Shown: piece after piece, positions 51,285 to 58,608 of the stretch
How the letters are laid out: each line of letters begins with the position of its first letter
Numbering within the stretch: the first letter of the stretch is position 1
Source of the DNA: JAUVKA01 sp964465145
GTDB taxonomy: Bacteria; Bacteroidota; Bacteroidia; Bacteroidales; UBA12481
Reading direction: 5' to 3'
DNA length: 64,000 bases
Assembly (NCBI GenBank): GCA_964465145.1
Contig: CAYXJR010000014.1
Location: 1-64,000, forward strand
The notes under the pieces: model-generated
The model's database searches: none
What the model was told of the DNA's origin: nothing
What the model saw: only the letters and a program-made list of their open reading frames with translations
Program-made: the position numbers and the translations under genes

Positions 51285-54161
51285 ATGGAAACCCGCCATC
51301 AGACTGCCATAATCCTGCTTTCCGATATTCAGGAGTTCACCAAACTTGTCCGTGAGGACGAGGAAAATGCTCTCACAATATTAAAACGGCATAAGGACGT
51401 ATTTGAAAAATTAGTAGCTGCATTCAAGGGGAAGCTTATTCATCATCGTGATGATAAGTCTCTGGCCTATTTCAATTCTTCAGCCTCTGCAGTTAATTGC
51501 GCCCAGAAACTGCAAAAAGAATTGCAATCATGTTCCCCTGAGGTAATGCTGAGCATTGGATTACACCGTGGGGAAATAATTATTGATGAAGAGAATGTTA
51601 TTGGATCAAGTATTTCGGTTGTTTCTCATATTGAATCGATTGGATGCGCTGGTAGTATCATGCTATCAACAGAGGTATATGAGCAATTAAAAGAAAAGAA
51701 GGGATTCAAATTTCAGTCTCTTGGATATTTCCAATTCGCAGACTTAAAAAGACCGATTGAGATATACGCACTTGCTAATGAGGGACTGGTAGTCCCTTCT
51801 ATAGAAAGCTCTCGTACGAAAGGTAAACGGGTCAGCGCAAAAACATTAAGGGAACTGGGATTGGAAGAAGAAAATAAAGCCAGTATTTGGCGATTGTTAT
51901 GGAAAAGAGGAGTGCCTCAGGTTTTAATTGGATATATTGTCGGTACCTGGACAATTATTCAGTTTGTCGATTGGGCAATAAGCCGATATCAAATATCAAA
52001 CTACTGGACGGATGTTTTATTGGTCTTGTTCCTGACTTTAATCCCTTCTGTTTTGCTTTTTGTGTACAACAAAGAAAGGATAGCTAAAGGAAAGCTTAAA
52101 CTGGTAGATAAAATTACTTTCCCTTCAAACATTCTTCTTACTTCAATTCTTATAACCATAACTCTTAATACATCACCTGAATTAAAAGAAAAAGAACGAG
52201 AAGCCTGGGCTGAAGACAAAGCTCCATTAATAATTCAGGAATTGGTGGATAAGGGGAAATCTTGGGATGCATTTCATGTTTTGGAAGAAGCTGCGGGGTA
52301 TATTGGGAATAGCATAAATTTAAAGAATTATGAATCTGAATTAGTAACAATTATGAGCTGTAATTCAGAACCCAAAGGAGTCTCGATATATAGAAAGCCT
52401 TTCAACGCTAATGATAGTGCCTATTTATTCATTGGAAAAACTCCAATTTTAAATAAAAAAATTTATAAGGGAGCTACTGCATGGATGTATACATTGCCAG
52501 GATATGATACAATATTAACTTTAAACTACGCATATGAATTCACTGATACAGTAACATTAAATTTCAAATTGACCAAAATTGAAGATTCTGAACCTGGGAT
52601 GATACATTTCCCAGCTTCGAATTTATCAATTCGCATTCCTGGAATAGATCATATTGAACGTCAGCCTCTTAACGAATTTCTTGTTGATAAGTTTGAAGTA
52701 ACAAATAAGGAATATAAAAAATTCGTAGATGGAGGTGGTTATTCAAATAATATTTATTGGAAGAATGCATTTATTAAAGATGGGAGAGAAATCCCTTTTG
52801 ATGAAGCTATCAATAGCTTTAAAGATAAAATAGGGAAAATAGGCCCTAAAGATTGGGAATCAGGTGACTTTCCTCCAGGGAAAGAACGTTTTCCAGTTAC
52901 AGGAATTTCCTGGTATGAGGCTGCTGCTTATGCGGAATTTGTAAATAAAAGTCTACCTACTCTTTACCATTGGAATCGAATTGCATCAACTTATTTGGGA
53001 AATCTAATAACACCTCTAAGTAATTTTTCCTCAGAAGGATTGGCTCCAGTGGGTCATTATAAAGGTATGGGTTACCTGGGGACATACGATATAGCTGGGA
53101 ATGCCAGAGAATGGTGCTTCAATTCCAGTAATAGAAACGGAGAGCGTTTTATTTTGGGAGGAGCTTACAATGATATAGATTATGCGTTTACAGATGCAGG
53201 GACAGCTGATCCATGGAGCAGGTTAAGTCTTAATGGTTTCCGATGTATTAAATACCTTGGTGAAAACGAAAATCAAGAAACTCTAGAAAATCAGATTGAT
53301 TTCTATTATAGAGATTTCAGAAATGAAATATTAGCAACTGATCAACAATTTGAATTAATAGAGCAACAGTATAACTATGACAGAACTCCTTTAAATGCTA
53401 ATGTTGAAAAGATACAGGTATCTTCTGATCATTGGACATTAGAAAAAGTAATATTTGATGCCGCATATGAAAATGATAAAATAATAGCCTACTTATTTTT
53501 ACCAACTCAAGGAACACCACCTTTTCAGACTGTCATATATTTCCCAGGTTCTGGCTCATTATTTAAAAGACAGTTTGATCCTGAAGACGATTGGGAAATA
53601 AAAAGGTTGGATTTTATTATTAAGCAAGGACGAGCTGTGCTGTTTCCAATTTATTATGGCACGTACGAAAGGGGCCGTGAAATTAAATCAGATTATCCAG
53701 ATGAAACATTTTTCTATAAGGAGTTTATAATAAAACTTGGTAAGGATTTACGCAGAAGCATTGATTATCTAGATACTAAAGAAGTTATTGATAAAGATAA
53801 TATGGGATATTATGGCTATAGTTGGGGAGCAGCCCTAGGGCCATTAATGGGTGCTATTGAAGATCGATTAAAATGTTTAATCTTAGCTTGTGGAGGGTTG
53901 TACCATCAACCAGCTCAAAAAGAAGTTGATATAGTAAATTTTGTTTCCCATGTGAGTCAGCCAGTACTCATGGTCAATAGCAAACAAGATATGTTCTTTC
54001 CAATGAATTCATCACAAATACCAATGTTCGAGTTGCTGGGTACTGATACTGAGCGTAAGCTTCACAATGTGTATGATGTTTCTAGTCATATTATTCCGAG
54101 AAATATATTATCAAGGGATATCAAATATTGGTTAGATACTTATTTGGGGGAGATTAAATAA
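51285..54161 (+). CDS. Degenerate class III cyclase - 3 TM - PEGA-like - SUMF1-like - alpha/beta hydrolase protein
   Basis: 958 aa. Residues 5-165 are a class III nucleotide cyclase homology domain: metal Asp D14 (LLSDIQEFT) and an Asp at 56-57 (HRDDKSLAYF) are kept, but the transition-state Asn and Arg read S111 and H115 (GSSISVVSHIES), so catalysis is doubtful. Three membrane spans follow at about 211-231, 241-261 and 282-298. A PEGA-like stretch is at about 360-432. A SUMF1/FGE-like domain spans 440-656 (FEVTNKEYKKFV; FPVTGISWYEAAAYAEF; GNAREW; GFRCIK) without the catalytic Cys pair. An alpha/beta hydrolase spans 700-955 with S846 (GYSWG), D902 and H935. Topology puts the last three domains in the periplasm. 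From about 52.2 kb the DNA is clearly AT-rich. Sole gene between the tRNA repeats; function unknown. Confidence 0.82.
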   Translation: METRHQTAIILLSDIQEFTKLVREDEENALTILKRHKDVFEKLVAAFKGKLIHHRDDKSLAYFNSSASAVNCAQKLQKELQSCSPEVMLSIGLHRGEIIIDEENVIGSSISVVSHIESIGCAGSIMLSTEVYEQLKEKKGFKFQSLGYFQFADLKRPIEIYALANEGLVVPSIESSRTKGKRVSAKTLRELGLEEENKASIWRLLWKRGVPQVLIGYIVGTWTIIQFVDWAISRYQISNYWTDVLLVLFLTLIPSVLLFVYNKERIAKGKLKLVDKITFPSNILLTSILITITLNTSPELKEKEREAWAEDKAPLIIQELVDKGKSWDAFHVLEEAAGYIGNSINLKNYESELVTIMSCNSEPKGVSIYRKPFNANDSAYLFIGKTPILNKKIYKGATAWMYTLPGYDTILTLNYAYEFTDTVTLNFKLTKIEDSEPGMIHFPASNLSIRIPGIDHIERQPLNEFLVDKFEVTNKEYKKFVDGGGYSNNIYWKNAFIKDGREIPFDEAINSFKDKIGKIGPKDWESGDFPPGKERFPVTGISWYEAAAYAEFVNKSLPTLYHWNRIASTYLGNLITPLSNFSSEGLAPVGHYKGMGYLGTYDIAGNAREWCFNSSNRNGERFILGGAYNDIDYAFTDAGTADPWSRLSLNGFRCIKYLGENENQETLENQIDFYYRDFRNEILATDQQFELIEQQYNYDRTPLNANVEKIQVSSDHWTLEKVIFDAAYENDKIIAYLFLPTQGTPPFQTVIYFPGSGSLFKRQFDPEDDWEIKRLDFIIKQGRAVLFPIYYGTYERGREIKSDYPDETFFYKEFIIKLGKDLRRSIDYLDTKEVIDKDNMGYYGYSWGAALGPLMGAIEDRLKCLILACGGLYHQPAQKEVDIVNFVSHVSQPVLMVNSKQDMFFPMNSSQIPMFELLGTDTERKLHNVYDVSSHIIPRNILSRDIKYWLDTYLGEIK

Positions 54162-54250
54162 TGAAATTTTCGCCATACCAATAAAGGTGATTCCTGAAAT
54201 TAGCCTTATTTGTTTAATATTCCACAAAACCCAATCCATCTGGCTTGCAC

Positions 54251-54278
54251 GTAGAGACAGATCATGATCTGTCTCTAC
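54251..54278. terminator. 28-nt perfect palindrome, likely bidirectional terminator
   Basis: Bases 54251-54278 are a perfect palindrome with arms GTAGAGACAGATCA and TGATCTGTCTCTAC. It lies between two convergent units, the 958-aa gene (stop 54161) and tRNA-Asn (3' end 54287). Hairpins of the GTAGAGAC...GTCTCTAC kind are common dispersed repeats. No U-tract follows on the plus strand, so it may equally be a repeat element. Confidence 0.45.
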
Positions 54279-54286
54279 AATATGTG

Positions 54287-54360
54287 CGCTCCATCCTGGA
54301 CTCGAACCAGGGACCCTCTGATTAACAGTCAGATGCTCTAACCAACTGAGCTAATGAAGC
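54287..54360 (-). tRNA. tRNA-Asn (anticodon GTT)
   Basis: Minus strand, 74 nt. Acceptor arms GCTTCAT and ATGGAGC pair over seven bases with one G-U. The D arm is GCTCAGTTGGTTAGAGC. The anticodon stem TCTGA/TCAGA encloses CTGTTAA with anticodon GTT. The T arm is CCTGG-TTCGAGT-CCAGG. CCA is not encoded. A -7-like box lies 15 bases upstream. Its 3' end is repeated at 51105-51128. Confidence 0.95.
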
Positions 54361-54374
54361 GTTTCAAGCGGATG

Positions 54375-54382
54375 CAAAAATA
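54375..54382 (-). promoter_or_regulatory. -7 promoter box of tRNA-Asn
   Basis: TATTTTTG on the minus strand, an exact TAnnTTTG match ending 14 bases before the tRNA 5' end at 54360. Confidence 0.5.
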
Positions 54383-54552
54383 ATGCTTTATTTTAAAACA
54401 CCAAAATATCCCCTGAAATCCTTGTGAAATAAGGAATCTTTATGTTTGACCTTAATAGGGATTCCCGAAAACTTGAGCATCGATGAGGCTCTTGAAAATC
54501 CACCGTTTTTTAAAACGAGCAAGGTTTGAGCAAGGTTTTTATCCGGTTAATG

Positions 54553-54861
54553 TTAGACGAGCCTCAATCCAGATTCTAAAATTTGGTTAACCAACGGATT
54601 ATCAGATGTAAATTCTGAATGATTGAAGGAATGAGGTTCAATAATAGTTTCTTTGGAATTCCTAAGGATCATCAACAAAACCTCGGTTTCGAAACTTTTG
54701 GAATCATCAGATAGAACTATGGTAATATCAATATCACTATCTGCGTGCATTGTGCCTTTTATAGCCGAGCCAAAAAGATAAGCCTCAGAAAAGTTGATCT
54801 TGTTCTTTTTTAACCTGTTAAGGTAATGGATGCTTATTCTTATAACAGACTCTTTATCCAT
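54553..54861 (-). CDS. MNT-type minimal nucleotidyltransferase, orphan
   Basis: 102 aa. AYLFGSAIKGTMHADSDIDITIVLSDD is the GS-x10-D-x-D core of minimal nucleotidyltransferases (MNT/MntA). These usually accompany a HEPN RNase and act as its antitoxin, by AMPylating it in characterised systems. No HEPN-like gene is seen on either side: downstream is a 190-bp stretch then tRNA-Asn, upstream is the DUF4249 gene. So it is an orphan, or its partner has been lost. It borders the tRNA-linked segment and may belong to the same accessory zone. Confidence 0.8.
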   Translation of the reverse strand: MDKESVIRISIHYLNRLKKNKINFSEAYLFGSAIKGTMHADSDIDITIVLSDDSKSFETEVLLMILRNSKETIIEPHSFNHSEFTSDNPLVNQILESGLRLV

Positions 54862-54960
54862 TCGCGTGTAAAATTGACCTTTGTTAGCAAAGCTGATACA
54901 AAATTTTGAACAAACAAAATCACTTCAAATCCATAATAAAATCTTCTAAAGAGAAATCAG

Positions 54961-54968
54961 TACCTTTG
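54961..54968 (+). promoter_or_regulatory. Bacteroidota -7 promoter box of the DUF4249 gene
   Basis: TACCTTTG, an exact TAnnTTTG match, 21 bases upstream of the ATG at 54990. It lies inside a longer in-frame extension that starts at 54906, which it argues against. Confidence 0.5.
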
Positions 54969-54989
54969 AGTCTGTCTCCCCTTAACAAT

Positions 54990-55961
54990 ATGATTCTTAT
55001 GCATTTGTTCAATCGTGGGTTAATCGCAGTACTCATTTTCTCCAGCGTTGCGTGTGAGACTGATCCTGTGATTTATCTGGATCAACCTCCAATACCTGTT
55101 ATTTATGGAATTTTTAATAATAATGATACTGTCCATTACCTCAAAGTTGGTAAAAGTTTCGGAGCAGAAAACGATCCCCTTGTCTCCGCTCAGGTCTATG
55201 ATTCCCTGTTTTTTAATGATCTGGAAGTGAAGGTTCAAGTCACTGTGGATGGAAGAAACCGTGAGATCGAATTGGTGGAAGATATTCCGAAAGAAGCAGG
55301 ATTATTTCATTTTCCAGGGCAAAGATTATATCGTTTTGAAACTGATTCGCGAAATAAATGGAGGCGCATTCAGGTAAAGGTTGGTATCCCCGCCCTGCCA
55401 ACGGTTACCGGCATGGTCAACGCAGTAAACATTGGTGCCATTTCTACTCCCTTTGATGGCCAGCAATACATTTACCTGGTCCCCTCCAGCCCATGGCGAG
55501 TAATCTGGAGTGGCAATCCCTGGAATGAGATCGATGTGGCCTTTGAATTTATTGAAGACCTCGGCGATTCGCTGTTTCAGTCGAAATGGGTGCATATACA
55601 AAACACCAACTATTTTGATTCGCCTCATGACCAATACCGTGAAATGAAAATAACCTACGATGAATTCATCAGGGAGGTGCTGCTGCAAATTCCACCAAAT
55701 GATTCAGTCGAACAAATTTTCTTCGGCAACATCTCCATAAATATTCACGGAGGAGATAACAACATGGTTGAATACATGAAATACCTGAATGGTTATAATG
55801 ATTTTAATATCCAGGGATTCTCCAACATTGAAAATGGCCTGGGGTTGCTCGCAAGCCGTTACACATTTACCCTGGATTCCCTGCACTTCGATTATCATTC
55901 GCGACAGACCCTCATGAATGAAAACAGGCTTAAAGTACTAAAGATCAGTCCGTGGAATTAA
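54990..55961 (+). CDS. DUF4249 family lipoprotein
   Basis: 323 aa from the ATG of MILMHLFNRGLIAVLIFSSVACETD; the signal peptide ends in a lipobox-like SVAC. The longer frame from 54906 adds a Lys-rich leader without signal character and spans a -7 box. The mature part opens DPVIYLDQPPIPVIYGIFNNNDTVHYLKVGKSFGAENDPL, the DUF4249 pattern of outer-membrane lipoproteins, usually encoded beside a SusC-like TonB receptor. No receptor is adjacent here, so the gene stands alone. It converges on the CoA-transferase operon. Confidence 0.7.
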   Translation: MILMHLFNRGLIAVLIFSSVACETDPVIYLDQPPIPVIYGIFNNNDTVHYLKVGKSFGAENDPLVSAQVYDSLFFNDLEVKVQVTVDGRNREIELVEDIPKEAGLFHFPGQRLYRFETDSRNKWRRIQVKVGIPALPTVTGMVNAVNIGAISTPFDGQQYIYLVPSSPWRVIWSGNPWNEIDVAFEFIEDLGDSLFQSKWVHIQNTNYFDSPHDQYREMKITYDEFIREVLLQIPPNDSVEQIFFGNISINIHGGDNNMVEYMKYLNGYNDFNIQGFSNIENGLGLLASRYTFTLDSLHFDYHSRQTLMNENRLKVLKISPWN

Positions 55962-56006
55962 TGCGCATAGCTCTCAGGATCATAGAGTTTTACTGATTCC
56001 TGGAAT

Positions 56007-56663
56007 CTACAACTGCATCTCCGGAATATCACCTTCCACTATTACGGGTGCTCCGGTTTTTTCTAAAATTTCTTCCACGCTCACTCCCGGGGCCCTTTCC
56101 AGTAGTTTGAAGCCTCTGTCGCTTACTTCTATAACCGCTAAATCAGTCACGATTTTTCTCACACAATTAATACCTGTTAAAGGAAGGGTACATACTGTTT
56201 TTAGCTTTGGGTTTCCAGCTCTGTCGGTATGGGTTGTTGCTACAATAATATTTTTAGCTGCCGCTACCAAATCCATTGCACCTCCCATTCCTTTCACCAT
56301 TTTACCGGGAATTTTCCAGGAGGAAATATCCCCTTTATCTGTTACTTCAAAAGCACCCAGGACAGTAAGGTCGACATGACCACCGCGTATCATGGCAAAG
56401 CTGAGTGAAGAGTCGAAGAAGGAAGAACCAGCTATGGTTGTGACCGTTTGTTTTCCTGCATTGATAAGATCAGGGTCAGCTTTACCTTTTTCAGGAAAGG
56501 GCCCTATACCCAATAATCCATTCTCCGACTGCAGCACAACTTCTATGTTTTCGGGAACAAAATTGGCAACCAAAGTTGGGATACCGATGCCAAGATTTAC
56601 ATAATAACCGTCTTTCAGCTCCTGGGCAGTTCTTTTTGCTATTCCGTTTTTATCCAGACTCAT
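56007..56663 (-). CDS. scoB: 3-oxoacid CoA-transferase subunit B
   Basis: 218 aa. The catalytic glutamate motif SENGLLGIGPFP is near residue 50. GGHVDLTVLGAFEVTDKGDISSWKIPGKMVKGMGGAMDLVAAAKNIIV and CVRKIVTDLAVIEVSDRGFKLLE are standard for the B subunit of SCOT/AtoA-type enzymes. With subunit A it moves CoA from succinyl-CoA (or acetyl-CoA) to acetoacetate, or the reverse. As last gene of the operon it would handle acetoacetate from leucine breakdown. Full length, cytosolic. Confidence 0.93.
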   Translation of the reverse strand: MSLDKNGIAKRTAQELKDGYYVNLGIGIPTLVANFVPENIEVVLQSENGLLGIGPFPEKGKADPDLINAGKQTVTTIAGSSFFDSSLSFAMIRGGHVDLTVLGAFEVTDKGDISSWKIPGKMVKGMGGAMDLVAAAKNIIVATTHTDRAGNPKLKTVCTLPLTGINCVRKIVTDLAVIEVSDRGFKLLERAPGVSVEEILEKTGAPVIVEGDIPEMQL

Positions 56664-56686
56664 TTCTTAAGTTTTTGATTTTAATA

Positions 56687-57379
56687 TTACCCACGTACTG
56701 TTTCAAACTCAATTCTTTTCTCGTAATCAACTCCCTGGAATATTCTTTGAACAAAAATTCCGGGTGTATGGATTTCGTTGGGATTAAGTTCACCCGCCTG
56801 AACTAATATTTCAACTTCGGCAATGGTAATTTTACCCGCCATCGCCATAACTTGATTAAAGTTATTGGCTGTTTCACTGTAAATCAGATTGCCCATGGTA
56901 TCGCCTTTCCATGCTTTTACAACGGCAAAATCAGCCGTAAGGCCATATTCGAGCAAATGCATTTTCCCATTGAATTCTCTTGATTCCTTGCCCTCTCCCA
57001 CTTCGGTTCCATAACCTGCTGGTACATAGAAAGCAGGAATCCCTGCCCCGCCGGCTCTAATGCGTTCGGCCAACGTGCCCTGAGGGACCAAATCCACCTC
57101 CAGCTCACCAGACAAAAGCTGACGCTCAAACTCCATGTTTTCACCAACATAGGATGATATCATTTTCTTGATCTGATGTTTCCTGAGTAATAGTCCAAGT
57201 CCAAAATCATCCACCCCGGCATTATTCGAAATACAGGTTAAATCAGTCAATTCGGAATCTACAAGAGCATTGATAGTATTTTCAGGAATACCACATAAAC
57301 CAAAACCGCCAAGCATAAAAGTCTGTCCGTTTTGCATTCCTTCTATAGCCTCTTTTGCATTCTTTACTACCTTATTCAT
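56687..57379 (-). CDS. scoA: 3-oxoacid CoA-transferase subunit A
   Basis: 230 aa. N-terminal GQTFMLGGFGLCGIPENTINALVDSELTDLTCISNNAGVDDFGLGLLL and SSYVGENMEFERQLLSGELEVDLVPQGTLAERIRAGGAGIPAFYVPAGYGTEV are A-subunit signatures of the CoA-transferase family. It binds the CoA moiety and forms the active enzyme with subunit B, encoded 23 bp downstream. 68 bp separate it from the acyl-CoA dehydrogenase gene. Confidence 0.93.
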   Translation of the reverse strand: MNKVVKNAKEAIEGMQNGQTFMLGGFGLCGIPENTINALVDSELTDLTCISNNAGVDDFGLGLLLRKHQIKKMISSYVGENMEFERQLLSGELEVDLVPQGTLAERIRAGGAGIPAFYVPAGYGTEVGEGKESREFNGKMHLLEYGLTADFAVVKAWKGDTMGNLIYSETANNFNQVMAMAGKITIAEVEILVQAGELNPNEIHTPGIFVQRIFQGVDYEKRIEFETVRG

Positions 57380-57447
57380 ACGCTTAATATTTATTCCTTA
57401 CCAAATTATTACTTATTCCTAAAATTCTCATATCAAAAACTATCTGG

Positions 57448-58593
57448 CTAGCAACCAATAAGCCTTGAGATCACCAGGCGTTGTATTTCTGAAGTGCCTT
57501 CGCCAATTTGAAGCAAACGCTGGTCGCGATAAAATCTTTCAACGGCATAATCCTTCATCAGTCCATATCCACCATGCAATTGAACAGCTTCGTCAGCAAC
57601 CTCTCTGGCAATTTCCGAACAATAAAGTTTCGACATTGCGGCCTCCTTAGCGTAAGGTTTTTCATTGTCTTTCAACCAGCAGGCTTTATAAAGAAGGTTT
57701 CTTGCCAGTTCGATTTTCATGGCCATATCAGCTAGTTTGAAAGCATTTATCTGAAACTTCGAAATAGGACTTCCAAATTGTTTGCGTTCTTTAGCGTAGT
57801 TCAGTGCCAGTTCATAAGCTCCCTGGGCACATCCAAGGCCCATTGCAGCAATAGACAGACGTCCGCTGTCGAGGGTTGAAAGCATAATTCTAGAGCCTTG
57901 GCCAACCTGTCCAAGCAAGTTTTCTTTAGGAACCCGGCATTCATCAAAAAAAAGCTCAGAAGTATCAGAAGCACGCCACATCATTTTCCCATGCATGCTT
58001 AGCTGTTTGAATCCCTCAGTTCCACTTTCCAGCAAAATGGTGGTGAAACCTTTTTTGCCATTCTCATCGCTTGTTACTGCCTGAACTGTGCACCCTTTCG
58101 ATATTCTGGTTGAACCGTTGGTAATAAACACTTTGGATCCATTGATAATCCATTCCTCACCCTCAAGTTTGGCAGTGGTTTTGGTTCCCCGCGAATCGGA
58201 TCCTGCACCAGGTTCGGTGAGGCCAAAACTCCACAATGCATTTCCTGTGCATAACTGTGGCAGGTATTTCAACTTCTGACTTTCGGTACCATTCTCGTAA
58301 ATAGGACCTATACCCAGAGAATTATGGGCAGCCAGAGTTGCTGCCTGTGACCCGTCAATACGGGCAATTTCTTCAACTGCTATGATGTAGGAAAGCGTAT
58401 CCAGTCCCTGCCCGCCATATTTTTGTGGCAGGTTCATGCCGAATAAACCGAGTTCCCCCATTTTCTTTGTCAGATCGTAGGAAAACACGGCTTTTTCATC
58501 CAGCTCTTGAGCTACCGGCTTAATCTCACGTTCAGCAAAATCTCTCACAGATTCCCTGATCATGTTCTGTTCTTCGTTCAAATCAAAATTCAT
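57448..58593 (-). CDS. Acyl-CoA dehydrogenase of the leucine cluster
   Basis: 381 aa. It starts FDLNEEQNMIRESVRDFAEREIKPVAQELD. The FAD/substrate motif WSFGLTEPGAGSDSRGTKTTAKLEG and the C-terminal YGLMKDYAVERFYRDQRLLQIGEGTSEIQRLVISRLIG are typical. The position that is the catalytic base in short- and medium-chain dehydrogenases is Glu (E365, in IGEGTSE). Classical isovaleryl-CoA dehydrogenases have Ala there and carry the Glu earlier. So it may act on 2-methyl- or straight-chain acyl-CoAs, or be an unusual isovaleryl-CoA enzyme. Its operon place, next to the carboxylase, argues for a branched-chain acyl-CoA. Confidence 0.9.
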   Translation of the reverse strand: MNFDLNEEQNMIRESVRDFAEREIKPVAQELDEKAVFSYDLTKKMGELGLFGMNLPQKYGGQGLDTLSYIIAVEEIARIDGSQAATLAAHNSLGIGPIYENGTESQKLKYLPQLCTGNALWSFGLTEPGAGSDSRGTKTTAKLEGEEWIINGSKVFITNGSTRISKGCTVQAVTSDENGKKGFTTILLESGTEGFKQLSMHGKMMWRASDTSELFFDECRVPKENLLGQVGQGSRIMLSTLDSGRLSIAAMGLGCAQGAYELALNYAKERKQFGSPISKFQINAFKLADMAMKIELARNLLYKACWLKDNEKPYAKEAAMSKLYCSEIAREVADEAVQLHGGYGLMKDYAVERFYRDQRLLQIGEGTSEIQRLVISRLIGC

Positions 58594-58608
58594 ATTTTTT
58601 TCTTGAAT

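Noticed and set aside
51285..51800. Active adenylate or guanylate cyclase
   Set aside because: The transition-state Asn and Arg are replaced by Ser and His, so only cyclase homology is claimed.
52600..53260. Active formylglycine-generating enzyme
   Set aside because: The SUMF1-like domain lacks the two catalytic cysteines before the C-terminal R-C-I-K, and no sulfatase gene is near.
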